From Collinsella sp. (GTDB lineage Bacteria > Actinomycetota > Coriobacteriia > Coriobacteriales > Coriobacteriaceae), in the NCBI GenBank assembly GCA_014871665.1, contig WGSL01000050.1:1-15200 (forward strand): a DNA stretch of 15,200 nt. Reading direction: 5' to 3'. The first letter of the stretch is position 1. Each line of letters begins with the position of its first letter. The notes beneath the pieces are model-generated. The model did not search any database and was not told the DNA's origin. It was given only the letters and a program-made list of their open reading frames with translations. Made by a program: the position numbers and the translations under genes. Positions 6,693 through 13,458 of the stretch are shown here, one piece after another.

Positions 6693-6728
6693 GAGTAGCT
6701 AAAAAGCCCCGTTCCAAATTGGCTACTC
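6693..6728 (+). other. Hairpin between sortase and MoaE-like gene
   Basis: GAGTAGCTAA (6693-6702) can pair with TTGGCTACTC (6719-6728) over 10 bp with one G-T, around a 16-base loop. No T-run follows on either strand, so it is not a standard terminator. It lies 10 bp before the ribosome binding site of the next gene and could tune expression or mark a processing site. Confidence 0.4.
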
Positions 6729-6749
6729 GACGACGGTAAGGGAGAAATG

Positions 6750-7166
6750 ATGCTTGAGAATGGCAAAACGATGCCTTCGGTTGATGCTTGGCTGCGCGAG
6801 GCCAAGGCCGATTCGTCGGCACCTGCGTGCGGTATGTATCTGACACATAACGGTGTGGTGCGCGCGACGCCCAAGGCCGAGGCGCGCGGTGTCGAGACCG
6901 ATGGCGTGGCGCCGGGCCACAAGGTGGGCGGCATGGTGTTCGGCTTCGATGCTCAGAAGGTGCAGGCTGCTATCGAGGCCACGCGCGCGATGCCGGGTAT
7001 CGGCTATGTGCGCGTGTGGCTGGCAAACGGCGAGCTTGCTGTAGGTGACGACATCATGCTCGTGCTCATCGGCGGGGACATTCGCCCGCACGTGGTCGAT
7101 GCGCTGCAGGCGCTCGTTGGCACCATCAAGAATGAATGCGTGAGTGAGGTCGAGCGCGAGGCGTAG
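6750..7166 (+). CDS. MoaE-like protein (molybdopterin synthase large-subunit family), degenerate active site
   Basis: The product has 138 residues. The C-terminal half aligns without gaps to my recollection of E. coli MoaE: MPGIGYVRVWLANGELAVGD (81-100) corresponds to the segment with IGELWPGD, and a family-like helix follows. MoaE is the catalytic subunit of molybdopterin synthase, which puts sulphur into the molybdenum cofactor precursor. Here Lys127 matches the first catalytic lysine and Arg112 matches the arginine of SAHR. The SAHR histidine is replaced by Ile111, and the WK(K/R)E motif with the second lysine is replaced by SEVERE. Enzyme activity is therefore doubtful. No moaD or other moa gene is nearby. 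ATGs at 6747 and 6750 are both in frame; 6750 has the better distance (5 bases) to AAGGGAG. Family assignment is by eye. Confidence 0.55.
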   Translation: MLENGKTMPSVDAWLREAKADSSAPACGMYLTHNGVVRATPKAEARGVETDGVAPGHKVGGMVFGFDAQKVQAAIEATRAMPGIGYVRVWLANGELAVGDDIMLVLIGGDIRPHVVDALQALVGTIKNECVSEVEREA

Positions 7167-7196
7167 AGGCTTGCGTCGATAGAAGGCTCGTTTATA

Positions 7197-7235
7197 AAAA
7201 TGCCCGCTGGTACGTGTGATACCGGCGGGCATTTT
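7197..7235. terminator. Bidirectional terminator between convergent genes
   Basis: Arms 7197-7212 (AAAATGCCCGCTGGTA) and 7220-7235 pair over 16 bp with one G-T around a 7-base loop. The A-run on one side and T-run on the other let it act on both strands. It ends the plus-strand purE-sortase-MoaE-like run and the minus-strand membrane protein gene at 7257. Confidence 0.92.
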
Positions 7236-7256
7236 GCGTTTTGGGCGCGGTTGGCG

Positions 7257-8486
7257 CTACACGCGCGTCGCATCCTTGGGGCTCATGGTCATGCTCTGGA
7301 AGCGATTCTCCATAAAGTCATTATCGAAGTACTTGCCGTAGAACTGCGCAACGGGAATATCCGGTTCCGCGCCGTTGACGCGCTGATACCAATAATCGAG
7401 CGACTGCAGCGTCATAACGCCATCGACCAGCATAATGATGGTGAAGATGACGGTAGCCGAGTAGCGACTCTTCCACGGAATCATGTTGATGAGCTTGAGC
7501 AGTCTCGGCAGCAGCAGCTTGATCCAGATGAGGCCACCCAGACCCCACAGGCAGGCGAAGCCTGTGCAGGTACGTCCGCCGGTAAGGACGGCGAGCGGAT
7601 CGGGCATGCCAAAGAGCTTCATATGCGAGTAGCTCCACGAGACCACGCCAAACGAGGTCTGCATAAACCAGCCCACGAACACCTCAAAGCTTGCGCCGAG
7701 CAGCGCGCTCACCAAAAAGATAATGATGGGGTTCTTTTTGTAGAAGCGGTTGAGCACCATGGTCATGAGCACGGCGCCAAATCCGTAGATGGGGCTGAAG
7801 GGGCCAAACAGCATGCCGGCGCGGTTCTGGTAGACGCCCGGGTCGTCGACCGTCATGTGCCAGATGTCCTCGGCGATCAGGCCGAGTATGCAGCAGACAA
7901 AGAATACCCAGAACAGGTTGAAGTAGTTGAGCTTGATGTAGCCTTCGCCGGTTTCATCGCGCCCGAGCATGCCCTCGGCGGCGGCGTCGCGATCGAGCAT
8001 TTCCTGCAGGCGGCGCTGCAGCTCGCGCTCCTGGCGCAGCGTGGGGTCGACGGTGGTCGAAAGCGCGACGAGGATGCCGAGCTGGATGGCAGGGCGCAGC
8101 AAGAAAGGCCCGATACCCTGGAGCATCACGTCGACCAAAAGCTCGACGACGGTCAATGCGATAAGGATATAGGACAGACGGGCGGCATTGCGGCGCTGGT
8201 TCTTGATGAGGTCCAGGCCAAAGATGATCAAGATGACGGCACTGGCAGCCGAGAGCATGATGCCGGCGACAATCAGTCCGACCGCGACGAGCGTGTTGTC
8301 GCCGAGCTTGGCGGCGGCGTTGCCGTTGATGAGTGCGGTGATGACCTGCCACATAAAGGCGCCGACCGACGGGAGCGTACCCACGCCGGACAGGATGCAC
8401 AGGACGGCGTACACCTTAATGATGAGGGGGATCTTCTTGACCTCCGTGGCGCTGGGGACGCTGGGGTCGAGTTCGTTTCGATCCAT
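7257..8486 (-). CDS. Polytopic membrane protein, putative ABC-transporter type IV family (PF06541)
   Basis: The product has 409 residues. The N-terminal part has about four hydrophobic segments (residues 20-55, 65-92, 104-122, 128-145). A charged, coiled-coil-like stretch follows (148-170), and then a second membrane domain from about 188. That domain carries NRAGMLFGPFSPIYGFGA (221-238) and FEVFVGWFMQTSFGVVSWSY (267-286), patterns typical of the PF06541 family of Gram-positive membrane proteins. The family name implies transport, but no function is established and no ATPase gene is adjacent. The frame is open upstream to 8663. The ATG at 8486 is preferred because an AGAAAGG-type site lies before it and the upstream extension is charged and unlike the family. 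It is the only minus-strand gene in the core region. Confidence 0.8.
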   Translation of the reverse strand: MDRNELDPSVPSATEVKKIPLIIKVYAVLCILSGVGTLPSVGAFMWQVITALINGNAAAKLGDNTLVAVGLIVAGIMLSAASAVILIIFGLDLIKNQRRNAARLSYILIALTVVELLVDVMLQGIGPFLLRPAIQLGILVALSTTVDPTLRQERELQRRLQEMLDRDAAAEGMLGRDETGEGYIKLNYFNLFWVFFVCCILGLIAEDIWHMTVDDPGVYQNRAGMLFGPFSPIYGFGAVLMTMVLNRFYKKNPIIIFLVSALLGASFEVFVGWFMQTSFGVVSWSYSHMKLFGMPDPLAVLTGGRTCTGFACLWGLGGLIWIKLLLPRLLKLINMIPWKSRYSATVIFTIIMLVDGVMTLQSLDYWYQRVNGAEPDIPVAQFYGKYFDNDFMENRFQSMTMSPKDATRV

Positions 8487-8780
8487 ACATAACCTTTCTC
8501 GTTTTGCTGTAGGTACAAGGATACGCCGCCGACCTGCCAAAAGACAGGACGAACGTCCCAATTGCAACAATGCAAGCCCCAACGGCGGGCGAGACGCGTC
8601 GCAACGGAAGTATGCGGGATCGTCGGCCCCGAGGCGGTTGCCCAATAAAATGTTTGGCTGCAAAACGGATTATAAGCTCGGTGGGCTTTTAAAAAGCGCT
8701 GTTCATGCGCGGGAGTGCTTGTCTTGCCGTGCGTATAATAGGGCAGGTAACGCCAAATAACGAGGCTCTGAGGGGATGCC
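8487..8780. other. Divergent intergenic region between membrane protein gene and purF
   Basis: These 294 bp hold no gene I can support. Visible elements are the short inverted repeats TTGCA-ACAA-TGCAA (8562-8575) and GCTTTT-A-AAAAGC (8685-8697), and a perfect TATAAT at 8734-8739. The repeats could be operator sites for purF control, but no known purine regulator motif is recognised. Confidence 0.5.
8734..8739 (+). promoter_or_regulatory. purF: Likely purF promoter -10 box
   Basis: TATAAT matches the consensus exactly and lies 41 bp before the purF ATG. TG occurs two bases before it, close to an extended -10. No good -35 hexamer is seen 16-18 bp upstream (GGGAGT at 17 bp), so the promoter may depend on an activator or on the upstream TG. 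Confidence 0.55.
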
Positions 8781-10451
8781 ATGTCTCAAGAAACCATCCG
8801 CGCGGCCGAGCGTGCCGCGGGACAGGTGAAGACCATGTCGACTTATGATCCGGACTCCGACCAGCTGCATGAGGAATGCGGCATTTTTGGTGTGTGGGCA
8901 CCCGATCGCGATGTGGCTCGACTGACGTACTTTGGTCTGCGCGCGCTGCAGCATCGCGGCCAGGAATCGGCGGGAATCGCCGTGGGTGATGGCGGCACGG
9001 TTATGGTTCGCAAGGACCTGGGACTGCTCGATCGCGTGTTCTCCAACGCCGACCTGTCGACGCTCTCCGGCCAGCTGGCCGTGGGCCACGTGCGCTATGG
9101 CACTGCCGGTGCCAAGAGCTGGGAAGCCTCGCAGCCGCATCTTTCTACCATCAACAGCGTCATTATCGCGCTTGCTCACAACGGCACTCTGGTCAACACC
9201 GACGAGCTGCGCCGCCAGCTGATCGAGCTGGGCGTGCCGTTCCTCTCCAATTCGGATTCCGAGGTCGCGACCAAGCTTATCGGCTACTTTACCCAGCGTA
9301 CGGGTCATCTGCGCGAGGGCATTCGTAAGACCATGGAGCTCGTGCGCGGCGGCTACGCCATGACGCTCATCAACGAGCAGGCGCTCTACGCATTCCGCGA
9401 TCCGCACGGCATTCGCCCGCTGGTGCTTGGCAAGCTCGTGGACGAGGGCCTAGATCAGGCCGACGCCGCTTCTGTTTCGCAGCTGCCCTCGCAAGACGGC
9501 GCCGCGACGGTCGACGCCACCACCCATGTCACGCGCGCTGGCGGCTGGGTCGTTGCCTCCGAGACCTGCGCACTCGACATTGTGGGTGCCGAGTACGTCC
9601 GTGACGTCCGTCCCGGCGAGATTTTGCGCATCAGTGCCGAGGGCCTTGTGTCCGAGCAGGGTGTGCCTGCAGCCGAAGAGCCTGCCAACTGCATCTTTGA
9701 GCAGGTCTACTTCGCTCGCCCCGACTCCATCATGAATGGCAAGAGCGTCTACGCCTGCCGTTATGACATGGGTCGTCAGCTGGCACATGAGGAGCCCGTC
9801 GAGGCCGACCTGGTCATCGGCGTGCCCGACTCCGGCCTGCCGCCCGCGGAGGGCTATTCGCACGAGAGTGGCATTCCCTTTGGCGAGGGCCTCATCAAGA
9901 ACCGCTATGTGGGCCGTACGTTTATCGAGCCTACGCAGGAGCTGCGTGCCATGGGCGTGCGTATGAAGCTCAACCCGCTGCGTGACAACATCGAGGGCAA
10001 GCGCCTGGTCGTCATCGACGACTCCATCGTGCGCGGCACCACCATGGTGCAGCTCGTCAAGATGCTGCGCAACGCCGGCGCCAAGGAGATTCATATCCGC
10101 ATCAACTCGCCCGAGGTCATCTGGCCGTGCTTCTACGGTATCGATACCGACGTGCAGTCGCAGCTTATCAGCGCCAACAAGACGGTCGACGAGATTTGCG
10201 AGTATATCGGCGCCGATTCGCTGGCTTTCCTTTCGGTCGAGGGCCTGCTTAAGGTCATGCCCAAGGGCGGTTACTGCGATGCGTGCTTTACCGGCCGCTA
10301 CCCCGTGGCGATTCCCGAGAGCTTTGGCCGCGACAAGTTCATGGAGGGCTTTAAGCCCCGCAACCTGGACAAGCCGCTGCATGTTGATGACGACGCCGTG
10401 GTCGAGAAATACGACGACCGCAGTTGGGAAGAGGAGCACGGCGAGGCCTAA
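8781..10451 (+). CDS. purF: Amidophosphoribosyltransferase (iron-sulphur type)
   Basis: PurF makes 5-phosphoribosylamine from PRPP and glutamine, the first committed purine step. The 556-residue product has an N-terminal glutaminase domain with nucleophile Cys33 in EECGIFGVW, RYGT and HNGTL. The phosphoribosyltransferase domain has the PRPP loop VVIDDSIVRGTT (410-421). Cys304, Cys450, Cys499 and Cys502 (GYCDACFTG) match the four [4Fe-4S] ligands of the B. subtilis-type enzyme. Residues before Cys33 must be cleaved for activity. The ATG at 8781 has the strong site GAGGGG and gives a 32-residue propeptide. The in-frame ATG at 8835 would give 14, closer to known propeptides. An insertion of about 30 residues (220-253, acidic and Ala-rich) sits before WVVASETCALD and is absent from the B. 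subtilis enzyme as I recall it. purM follows after 156 bp. Confidence 0.97.
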   Translation: MSQETIRAAERAAGQVKTMSTYDPDSDQLHEECGIFGVWAPDRDVARLTYFGLRALQHRGQESAGIAVGDGGTVMVRKDLGLLDRVFSNADLSTLSGQLAVGHVRYGTAGAKSWEASQPHLSTINSVIIALAHNGTLVNTDELRRQLIELGVPFLSNSDSEVATKLIGYFTQRTGHLREGIRKTMELVRGGYAMTLINEQALYAFRDPHGIRPLVLGKLVDEGLDQADAASVSQLPSQDGAATVDATTHVTRAGGWVVASETCALDIVGAEYVRDVRPGEILRISAEGLVSEQGVPAAEEPANCIFEQVYFARPDSIMNGKSVYACRYDMGRQLAHEEPVEADLVIGVPDSGLPPAEGYSHESGIPFGEGLIKNRYVGRTFIEPTQELRAMGVRMKLNPLRDNIEGKRLVVIDDSIVRGTTMVQLVKMLRNAGAKEIHIRINSPEVIWPCFYGIDTDVQSQLISANKTVDEICEYIGADSLAFLSVEGLLKVMPKGGYCDACFTGRYPVAIPESFGRDKFMEGFKPRNLDKPLHVDDDAVVEKYDDRSWEEEHGEA

Positions 10452-10500
10452 AACCTGCCATGTAGGGACAGGTTTATTTTGGTAGGTTTTACCTGCTGTT
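10451..10500 (+). other. Alternative hairpins in the purF-purM spacer
   Basis: AAACCTG (10451-10457) pairs with CAGGTTT (10469-10475) and is followed by ATTTT, a weak terminator shape. The CAGGT of the same right arm can instead pair with ACCTG at 10491-10495. AGGT (10484-10487) can also pair with ACCT (10491-10494), followed by a T-rich stretch. The structures exclude one another, as in attenuators. A further GC-rich inverted repeat (GGCGCG and CGCGCC) lies at about 10513-10540. Whether any of these controls read-through into purM is not shown. Confidence 0.4.
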
Positions 10501-10607
10501 TTGTTGATATGGCGGCGCGTGCTGTTATGGCGCGCGCCGAAATGAACGCAACTATGAGCACCGTTTGACGCCCGCGCGGCGGACGGTAGTGGGAGAGGAA
10601 GGCTCAG

Positions 10608-11711
10608 ATGAGCGACAGCAAGCATGTGACATATGAGGATGCCGGCGTCGATACCGCCGAGGGCGGCCGCGCCGTCGACGCGATTAAGCAGATGGTTAAG
10701 GACACCAACCGTCCCGAGGTCATCGGCGGTATCGGTGGCTTTGGTGGCTTATTCTCGGCCGCCGCGCTTAAGGATATGGAAGACCCGATTCTGATTAGCG
10801 GTACCGACGGCGTGGGCACCAAGCTCGTGCTTGCCCAGATCATGGACCGTCACGAGACGGTGGGCCAGGACCTGGTCGCTATGTGCGTCAACGACATTTT
10901 GGCTTCGGGCGCCGAGCCGCTGTTCTTCCTGGATTACGTTGCCATCGGTCACATCGAGGCCGGGCACATGGCAAAGATCATCAAGGGTGTGGCCGACGGC
11001 TGCAAGCTCGCGGGCTGCGCGCTCGTGGGCGGCGAGATGGCCGAGCACCCCGGCGTCATGGCTCCTGCCGACTACGACCTTGCCGGATTTACCGTGGGCG
11101 TCGTCGACCGTCCCAAGATGCTCGACCCCGCGAACGTTCGCCCGGGCGATGTGATCCTGGGCCTGCCTTCTACCGGCGTGCACTCCAACGGCTACTCGCT
11201 CGTGCGCAAGGTCATTGGCGTTGACGGCATTAAGCCGGGCACGCCCGAGGCCGCCGCTAAGGCCGAGGAGCTGAGCCGCCCGCTCGAGGAGCTCGGCGGT
11301 GCTTCGCTGGCAGACGCCCTGCTGGCTCCCACGCGCATCTACGTCAAGCCGATTCTGGAGCTGCTGCGCGGCGGCGCTCCGGTGCACGCCATTGCCCACA
11401 TCACTGGCGGCGGTATTACCGAGAACCTCAACCGCGCGCGCGCCGACGACGTCGACGCCGTGGTCACCCGCAACGGTGCCGAGATGGGCTGGGACGTTCC
11501 TCCCGTCATCACCTACGTGTCGCGCCAGGCCGAGCTCGCGCCCAACGAGGCATGCAAGACCTTCAACATGGGCGTCGGCCTGTGCCTGATCGTCGCTCCC
11601 GAGGACGAGGCCGCGGTGACCGAGGCCCTGGTCGCGCTGGGCGAGAAGCCGTTCCGCGTGGGCGAGTGCGTCGAGGGCTCCGGTAAGGTCGTGTACTCCG
11701 ATGAGCGCTAA
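10608..11711 (+). CDS. purM: Phosphoribosylformylglycinamidine cyclo-ligase (AIR synthetase)
   Basis: PurM closes the imidazole ring, turning FGAM and ATP into aminoimidazole ribonucleotide. The 367-residue product is slightly longer than the usual 345 or so. Motifs in order are the phosphate loop SGTDGVGTKL (64-73), GQDLVAMCVNDILASGAEPL, GGEMAEHPG (a variant of the common GGETAEMPG), PSTGVHSNGYSL, HITGGGITENLNR and TFNMGVG. All belong to the PurM/AIRS family. The ATG at 10608 is preceded by GAGGAAGG. The 3' end overlaps purN by 11 bp, so the two are translationally coupled. Confidence 0.97.
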   Translation: MSDSKHVTYEDAGVDTAEGGRAVDAIKQMVKDTNRPEVIGGIGGFGGLFSAAALKDMEDPILISGTDGVGTKLVLAQIMDRHETVGQDLVAMCVNDILASGAEPLFFLDYVAIGHIEAGHMAKIIKGVADGCKLAGCALVGGEMAEHPGVMAPADYDLAGFTVGVVDRPKMLDPANVRPGDVILGLPSTGVHSNGYSLVRKVIGVDGIKPGTPEAAAKAEELSRPLEELGGASLADALLAPTRIYVKPILELLRGGAPVHAIAHITGGGITENLNRARADDVDAVVTRNGAEMGWDVPPVITYVSRQAELAPNEACKTFNMGVGLCLIVAPEDEAAVTEALVALGEKPFRVGECVEGSGKVVYSDER

Positions 11712-12399
11712 CGAGCAGATGGCTGCTGCCGAGAGCCTGGGCTTTGTGCCCTACGCCCGTCCGACCGGCACCGATACGGCCGAGCCGCTCAAGATCGGTG
11801 TGCTCATCAGCGGTTCGGGTACCAACCTGCAAGCGCTGATCGATCTGATCGCCGCCGGCAAGCTCAACGCCTCGATTGAGCTTGTGGTGTCGAGCCGTCC
11901 TTCGGCTAAGGGTTTGCAGCGCGCTGAGCGCGCGGGCATCCAGACGCTCACGCTGTCCAAGGATGTCTATGCCGACCCCATCGCGGCTGACGAGATCATC
12001 GCACATGAGCTGCTCGAGCGCGGCTGCGAGTACGTGGTGATGGCCGGCTATATGCGCATGGTGCACACGCCGCTGTTGGCGGCGTTTCCCAACCGCGTGG
12101 TCAACCTACACCCGGCGCTGCTGCCGAGCTTTACCGGTGCCCATGCGATTGACGATGCGTTTGCTCGCGGCGTCAAGGTGACCGGCGTGACTGTGCACTT
12201 TGCCAACGAGATCTACGACAACGGCCCCATCATCGCCCAGCGTGCGCTGACTGTCGAGGAGGGCTGGGATGTCGATACGCTCGAGGAGCACATCCACGCG
12301 ATCGAGCATGTGCTGTATCCCGAGGTCGTGCAAATGCTCGCCGAAGGTCGCGTCCACGTGCTGGAGAGCGGCAAGGTCGCAATTGATGCGCCTCGCTAG
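11701..12399 (+). CDS. purN: Phosphoribosylglycinamide formyltransferase
   Basis: PurN transfers a formyl group from 10-formyltetrahydrofolate to GAR. The 232-residue product has the GISGSGTNLQ-type phosphate loop as VLISGSGTNLQAL (34-46). The catalytic set is Asn135 and His137 in NLHPALLPSF, and Asp173 in YDNGP, matching Asn106, His108 and Asp144 of the E. coli enzyme. About 28 residues precede the fold, an extension compared with E. coli. The ATG at 11701 lies inside the end of purM, and no strong ribosome binding site is seen, which fits translation by coupling. An in-frame ATG at 11719 is possible. No purH or purD follows; the transcript ends at the terminator just downstream. Confidence 0.96.
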   Translation: MSANEQMAAAESLGFVPYARPTGTDTAEPLKIGVLISGSGTNLQALIDLIAAGKLNASIELVVSSRPSAKGLQRAERAGIQTLTLSKDVYADPIAADEIIAHELLERGCEYVVMAGYMRMVHTPLLAAFPNRVVNLHPALLPSFTGAHAIDDAFARGVKVTGVTVHFANEIYDNGPIIAQRALTVEEGWDVDTLEEHIHAIEHVLYPEVVQMLAEGRVHVLESGKVAIDAPR

Positions 12400-12414
12400 T
12401 CGTTGGTTTGTGTT

Positions 12415-12454
12415 GGCGGTTAAGCGTCGGAGGTACGCTTAACCGCCATTTTTT
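12415..12454 (+). terminator. Rho-independent terminator after purN
   Basis: GGCGGTTAAGCGT (12415-12427) pairs perfectly with ACGCTTAACCGCC (12435-12447) over 13 bp around a 7-base loop, followed by ATTTTTT. It lies 15 bp after the purN stop and ends the purF-purM-purN transcript. Confidence 0.95.
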
Positions 12455-12608
12455 ATGCATTGCGATCTACGTTGTTTGAGGCAAACGATCGCCACAGCTT
12501 GATGCTCATAGTCCAATTGCTTCGCCAAGAGGTGCGATCCGGCAAGAGATTAATTTAGCCTAATAGAGCCATTTGCTCTTCTTTATGCTCGGGATACGCC
12601 GGACCATA

Positions 12609-12647
12609 ATCAAATGATAATGCGCTAAATAATCTTATGGGGATAAT
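12609..12647 (+). promoter_or_regulatory. Promoter-like bipartite motif before the lipoprotein gene (copy 1)
   Basis: ATCAAATGATAATGC (12609-12623) is followed after exactly 17 bp by GGATAAT (12641-12647). The same pair with the same spacing occurs at 13270-13308. GATAAT resembles a -10 box and lies 41 bp before the lipoprotein start. ATAATCAAAT also occurs twice here, at 12606-12615 and 12643-12652. The rest of 12455-12688 shows no gene. Confidence 0.5.
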
Positions 12648-12688
12648 CAAATTATATTTTGTACGGGTGCTGTCTGTTGGGAGCAAAG

Positions 12689-13075
12689 ATGGGTGCACAA
12701 TTATTTTCGAGACGAACAGCAATTAAAATGGCCGTTGCTGCGGCTTCTGTCCCGCTGATTGGTCTTGTTGGATGTGGTGAGAAGTCGATTGTTGGAACTT
12801 GGGCAAACGACGATGGAGACGAAATTCTCCAATTTGATGAGAATGGTGATTGTTCGGTTCCTTTTACCTATAACGGTGCGTGGCTGGAAAGCTGCGATCG
12901 CTATACGATTCAAGAAGACAAGACATTGGTTCTAAGTAGCAGCCAAGGAAATATTAGCTCTCAACATTGGAAGAAAGCCAGCAGCAAAGAGGAAGCTGAA
13001 GAGGCGGATGATAGGCTCTATTTTCTCAATGGGGACGAGCTTGTTATCAACAACGAAACGTACACGAGAGAATGA
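12689..13075 (+). CDS. Small lipoprotein of unknown function with Tat-like signal
   Basis: The product has 128 residues. Its N-terminus reads SRRTAIKMAVAAASVPLIGLVGC: twin arginines at 8-9, a hydrophobic stretch and a lipobox LVGC with Cys29 as the expected lipidated residue. The mature part begins IVGTWANDDGDEILQFDENGDC and alternates short beta-like strands. This resembles small lipocalin-like or IVGTW-type lipoproteins common in gut Gram-positives, and its ligand is unknown. It should sit on the outer face of the membrane. The frame opens at a TTG (12659), but the ATG at 12689 with GGGAG upstream places the signal peptide correctly. The gene stands alone. Confidence 0.7.
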   Translation: MGAQLFSRRTAIKMAVAAASVPLIGLVGCGEKSIVGTWANDDGDEILQFDENGDCSVPFTYNGAWLESCDRYTIQEDKTLVLSSSQGNISSQHWKKASSKEEAEEADDRLYFLNGDELVINNETYTRE

Positions 13076-13128
13076 GAGCTAAGACACGCCGACCGTGTGA
13101 AGATAGGGAATGCCATAGATGAATGCCG

Positions 13129-13168
13129 TGCCGGGCTCGTGACAAACATCGTTGTCGCGAGCCCGGCA
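13129..13168. repeat. Strong hairpin without T-run
   Basis: TGCCGGGCTCGTGACA (13129-13144) pairs with 13153-13168 over 16 bp with one G-T, around an 8-base loop. CAAACATC occurs once across the left arm end and loop (13143-13150) and again from the end of the right arm (13167-13174). No T-run is present on either strand. It may be a terminator-like end for the lipoprotein gene, a repetitive palindrome or a protein-binding site. Confidence 0.6.
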
Positions 13169-13269
13169 AACATCAAAGTATAAATTGTCCCCCAGCCCGC
13201 CTCCGCTTTTTGCTCAGATTGAGCCGCTTACTGCCAGTGCGGTTGTTGCGCAGATGCCGCAGGGGCGTT

Positions 13270-13308
13270 ATCAAATGCTAATGCCTGTTTGTTTCCAGTG
13301 TGGATAAT
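13270..13308 (+). promoter_or_regulatory. Promoter-like bipartite motif before the zinc-ribbon gene (copy 2)
   Basis: ATCAAATGCTAATGC (13270-13284) is followed after exactly 17 bp by GGATAAT (13302-13308). It matches copy 1 at 14 of 15 and 7 of 7 positions while the spacer sequences differ. It lies about 150 bp before the start at 13459, implying a long leader. The match of both boxes and spacing argues for a common promoter class or regulator. Confidence 0.5.
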
Positions 13309-13406
13309 AAAGTCTGCCTAAATAATTTCGTGTTTGATTTCGAGCCCAAACGAGGGCTATGGCATTAAAGCCACCATGTTTTCTAGAAATTTGAACGGTG
13401 GGAGCC

Positions 13407-13442
13407 ATGTCGATTGCGAGATTTGACGGGTTGGTTGCCTGA
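13407..13442 (+). CDS. Possible 11-residue leader peptide
   Basis: ATG at 13407 opens the frame MSIARFDGLVA and stops at TGA 13440-13442, three bases before the ribosome binding site of the downstream gene. GGTGGGAG lies just before the ATG, but the spacing is short. Its place between the long leader and the next gene would suit translational coupling. There is no codon bias evidence at this length, so it may be chance. Confidence 0.2.
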   Translation: MSIARFDGLVA

Positions 13443-13458
13443 CTGGAGGGTGGATCTA

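Larger units (their letters stand above)
13076..13458. other. Gene-poor stretch between lipoprotein and zinc-ribbon genes
   Basis: These 383 bp hold the strong hairpin at 13129-13168 and small inverted repeats ACACG/CGTGT (13084-13098) and GCTCA-GAT-TGAGC (13212-13224). They also hold the second copy of the promoter-like motif (13270-13308), a leader hairpin AGCCC/GGGCT (13343-13358) and a possible 11-codon ORF (13407-13442). No larger coding region is convincing on either strand. Confidence 0.6.

Noticed and set aside
7200..8492. Long open frame (430 codons) on the plus strand across the membrane protein gene
   Set aside because: It is antisense to the PF06541 gene, which has clear membrane segments and family motifs. 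The antisense product is rich in His, Asp, Gln and Glu with no fold pattern, a usual by-product of GC-rich coding DNA.
9450..10625. Open frame of 391 codons on the minus strand opposite purF
   Set aside because: It lies opposite the well supported PurF coding sequence, has no ribosome binding site and has a composition (Ala, His, Asp, Val, Leu) typical of antisense reading of GC-rich genes.
13129..13174. CRISPR-like repeat because CAAACATC occurs twice beside a palindrome
   Set aside because: Only two 8-bp copies 24 bp apart are present, with no regular array and no cas genes in the window.
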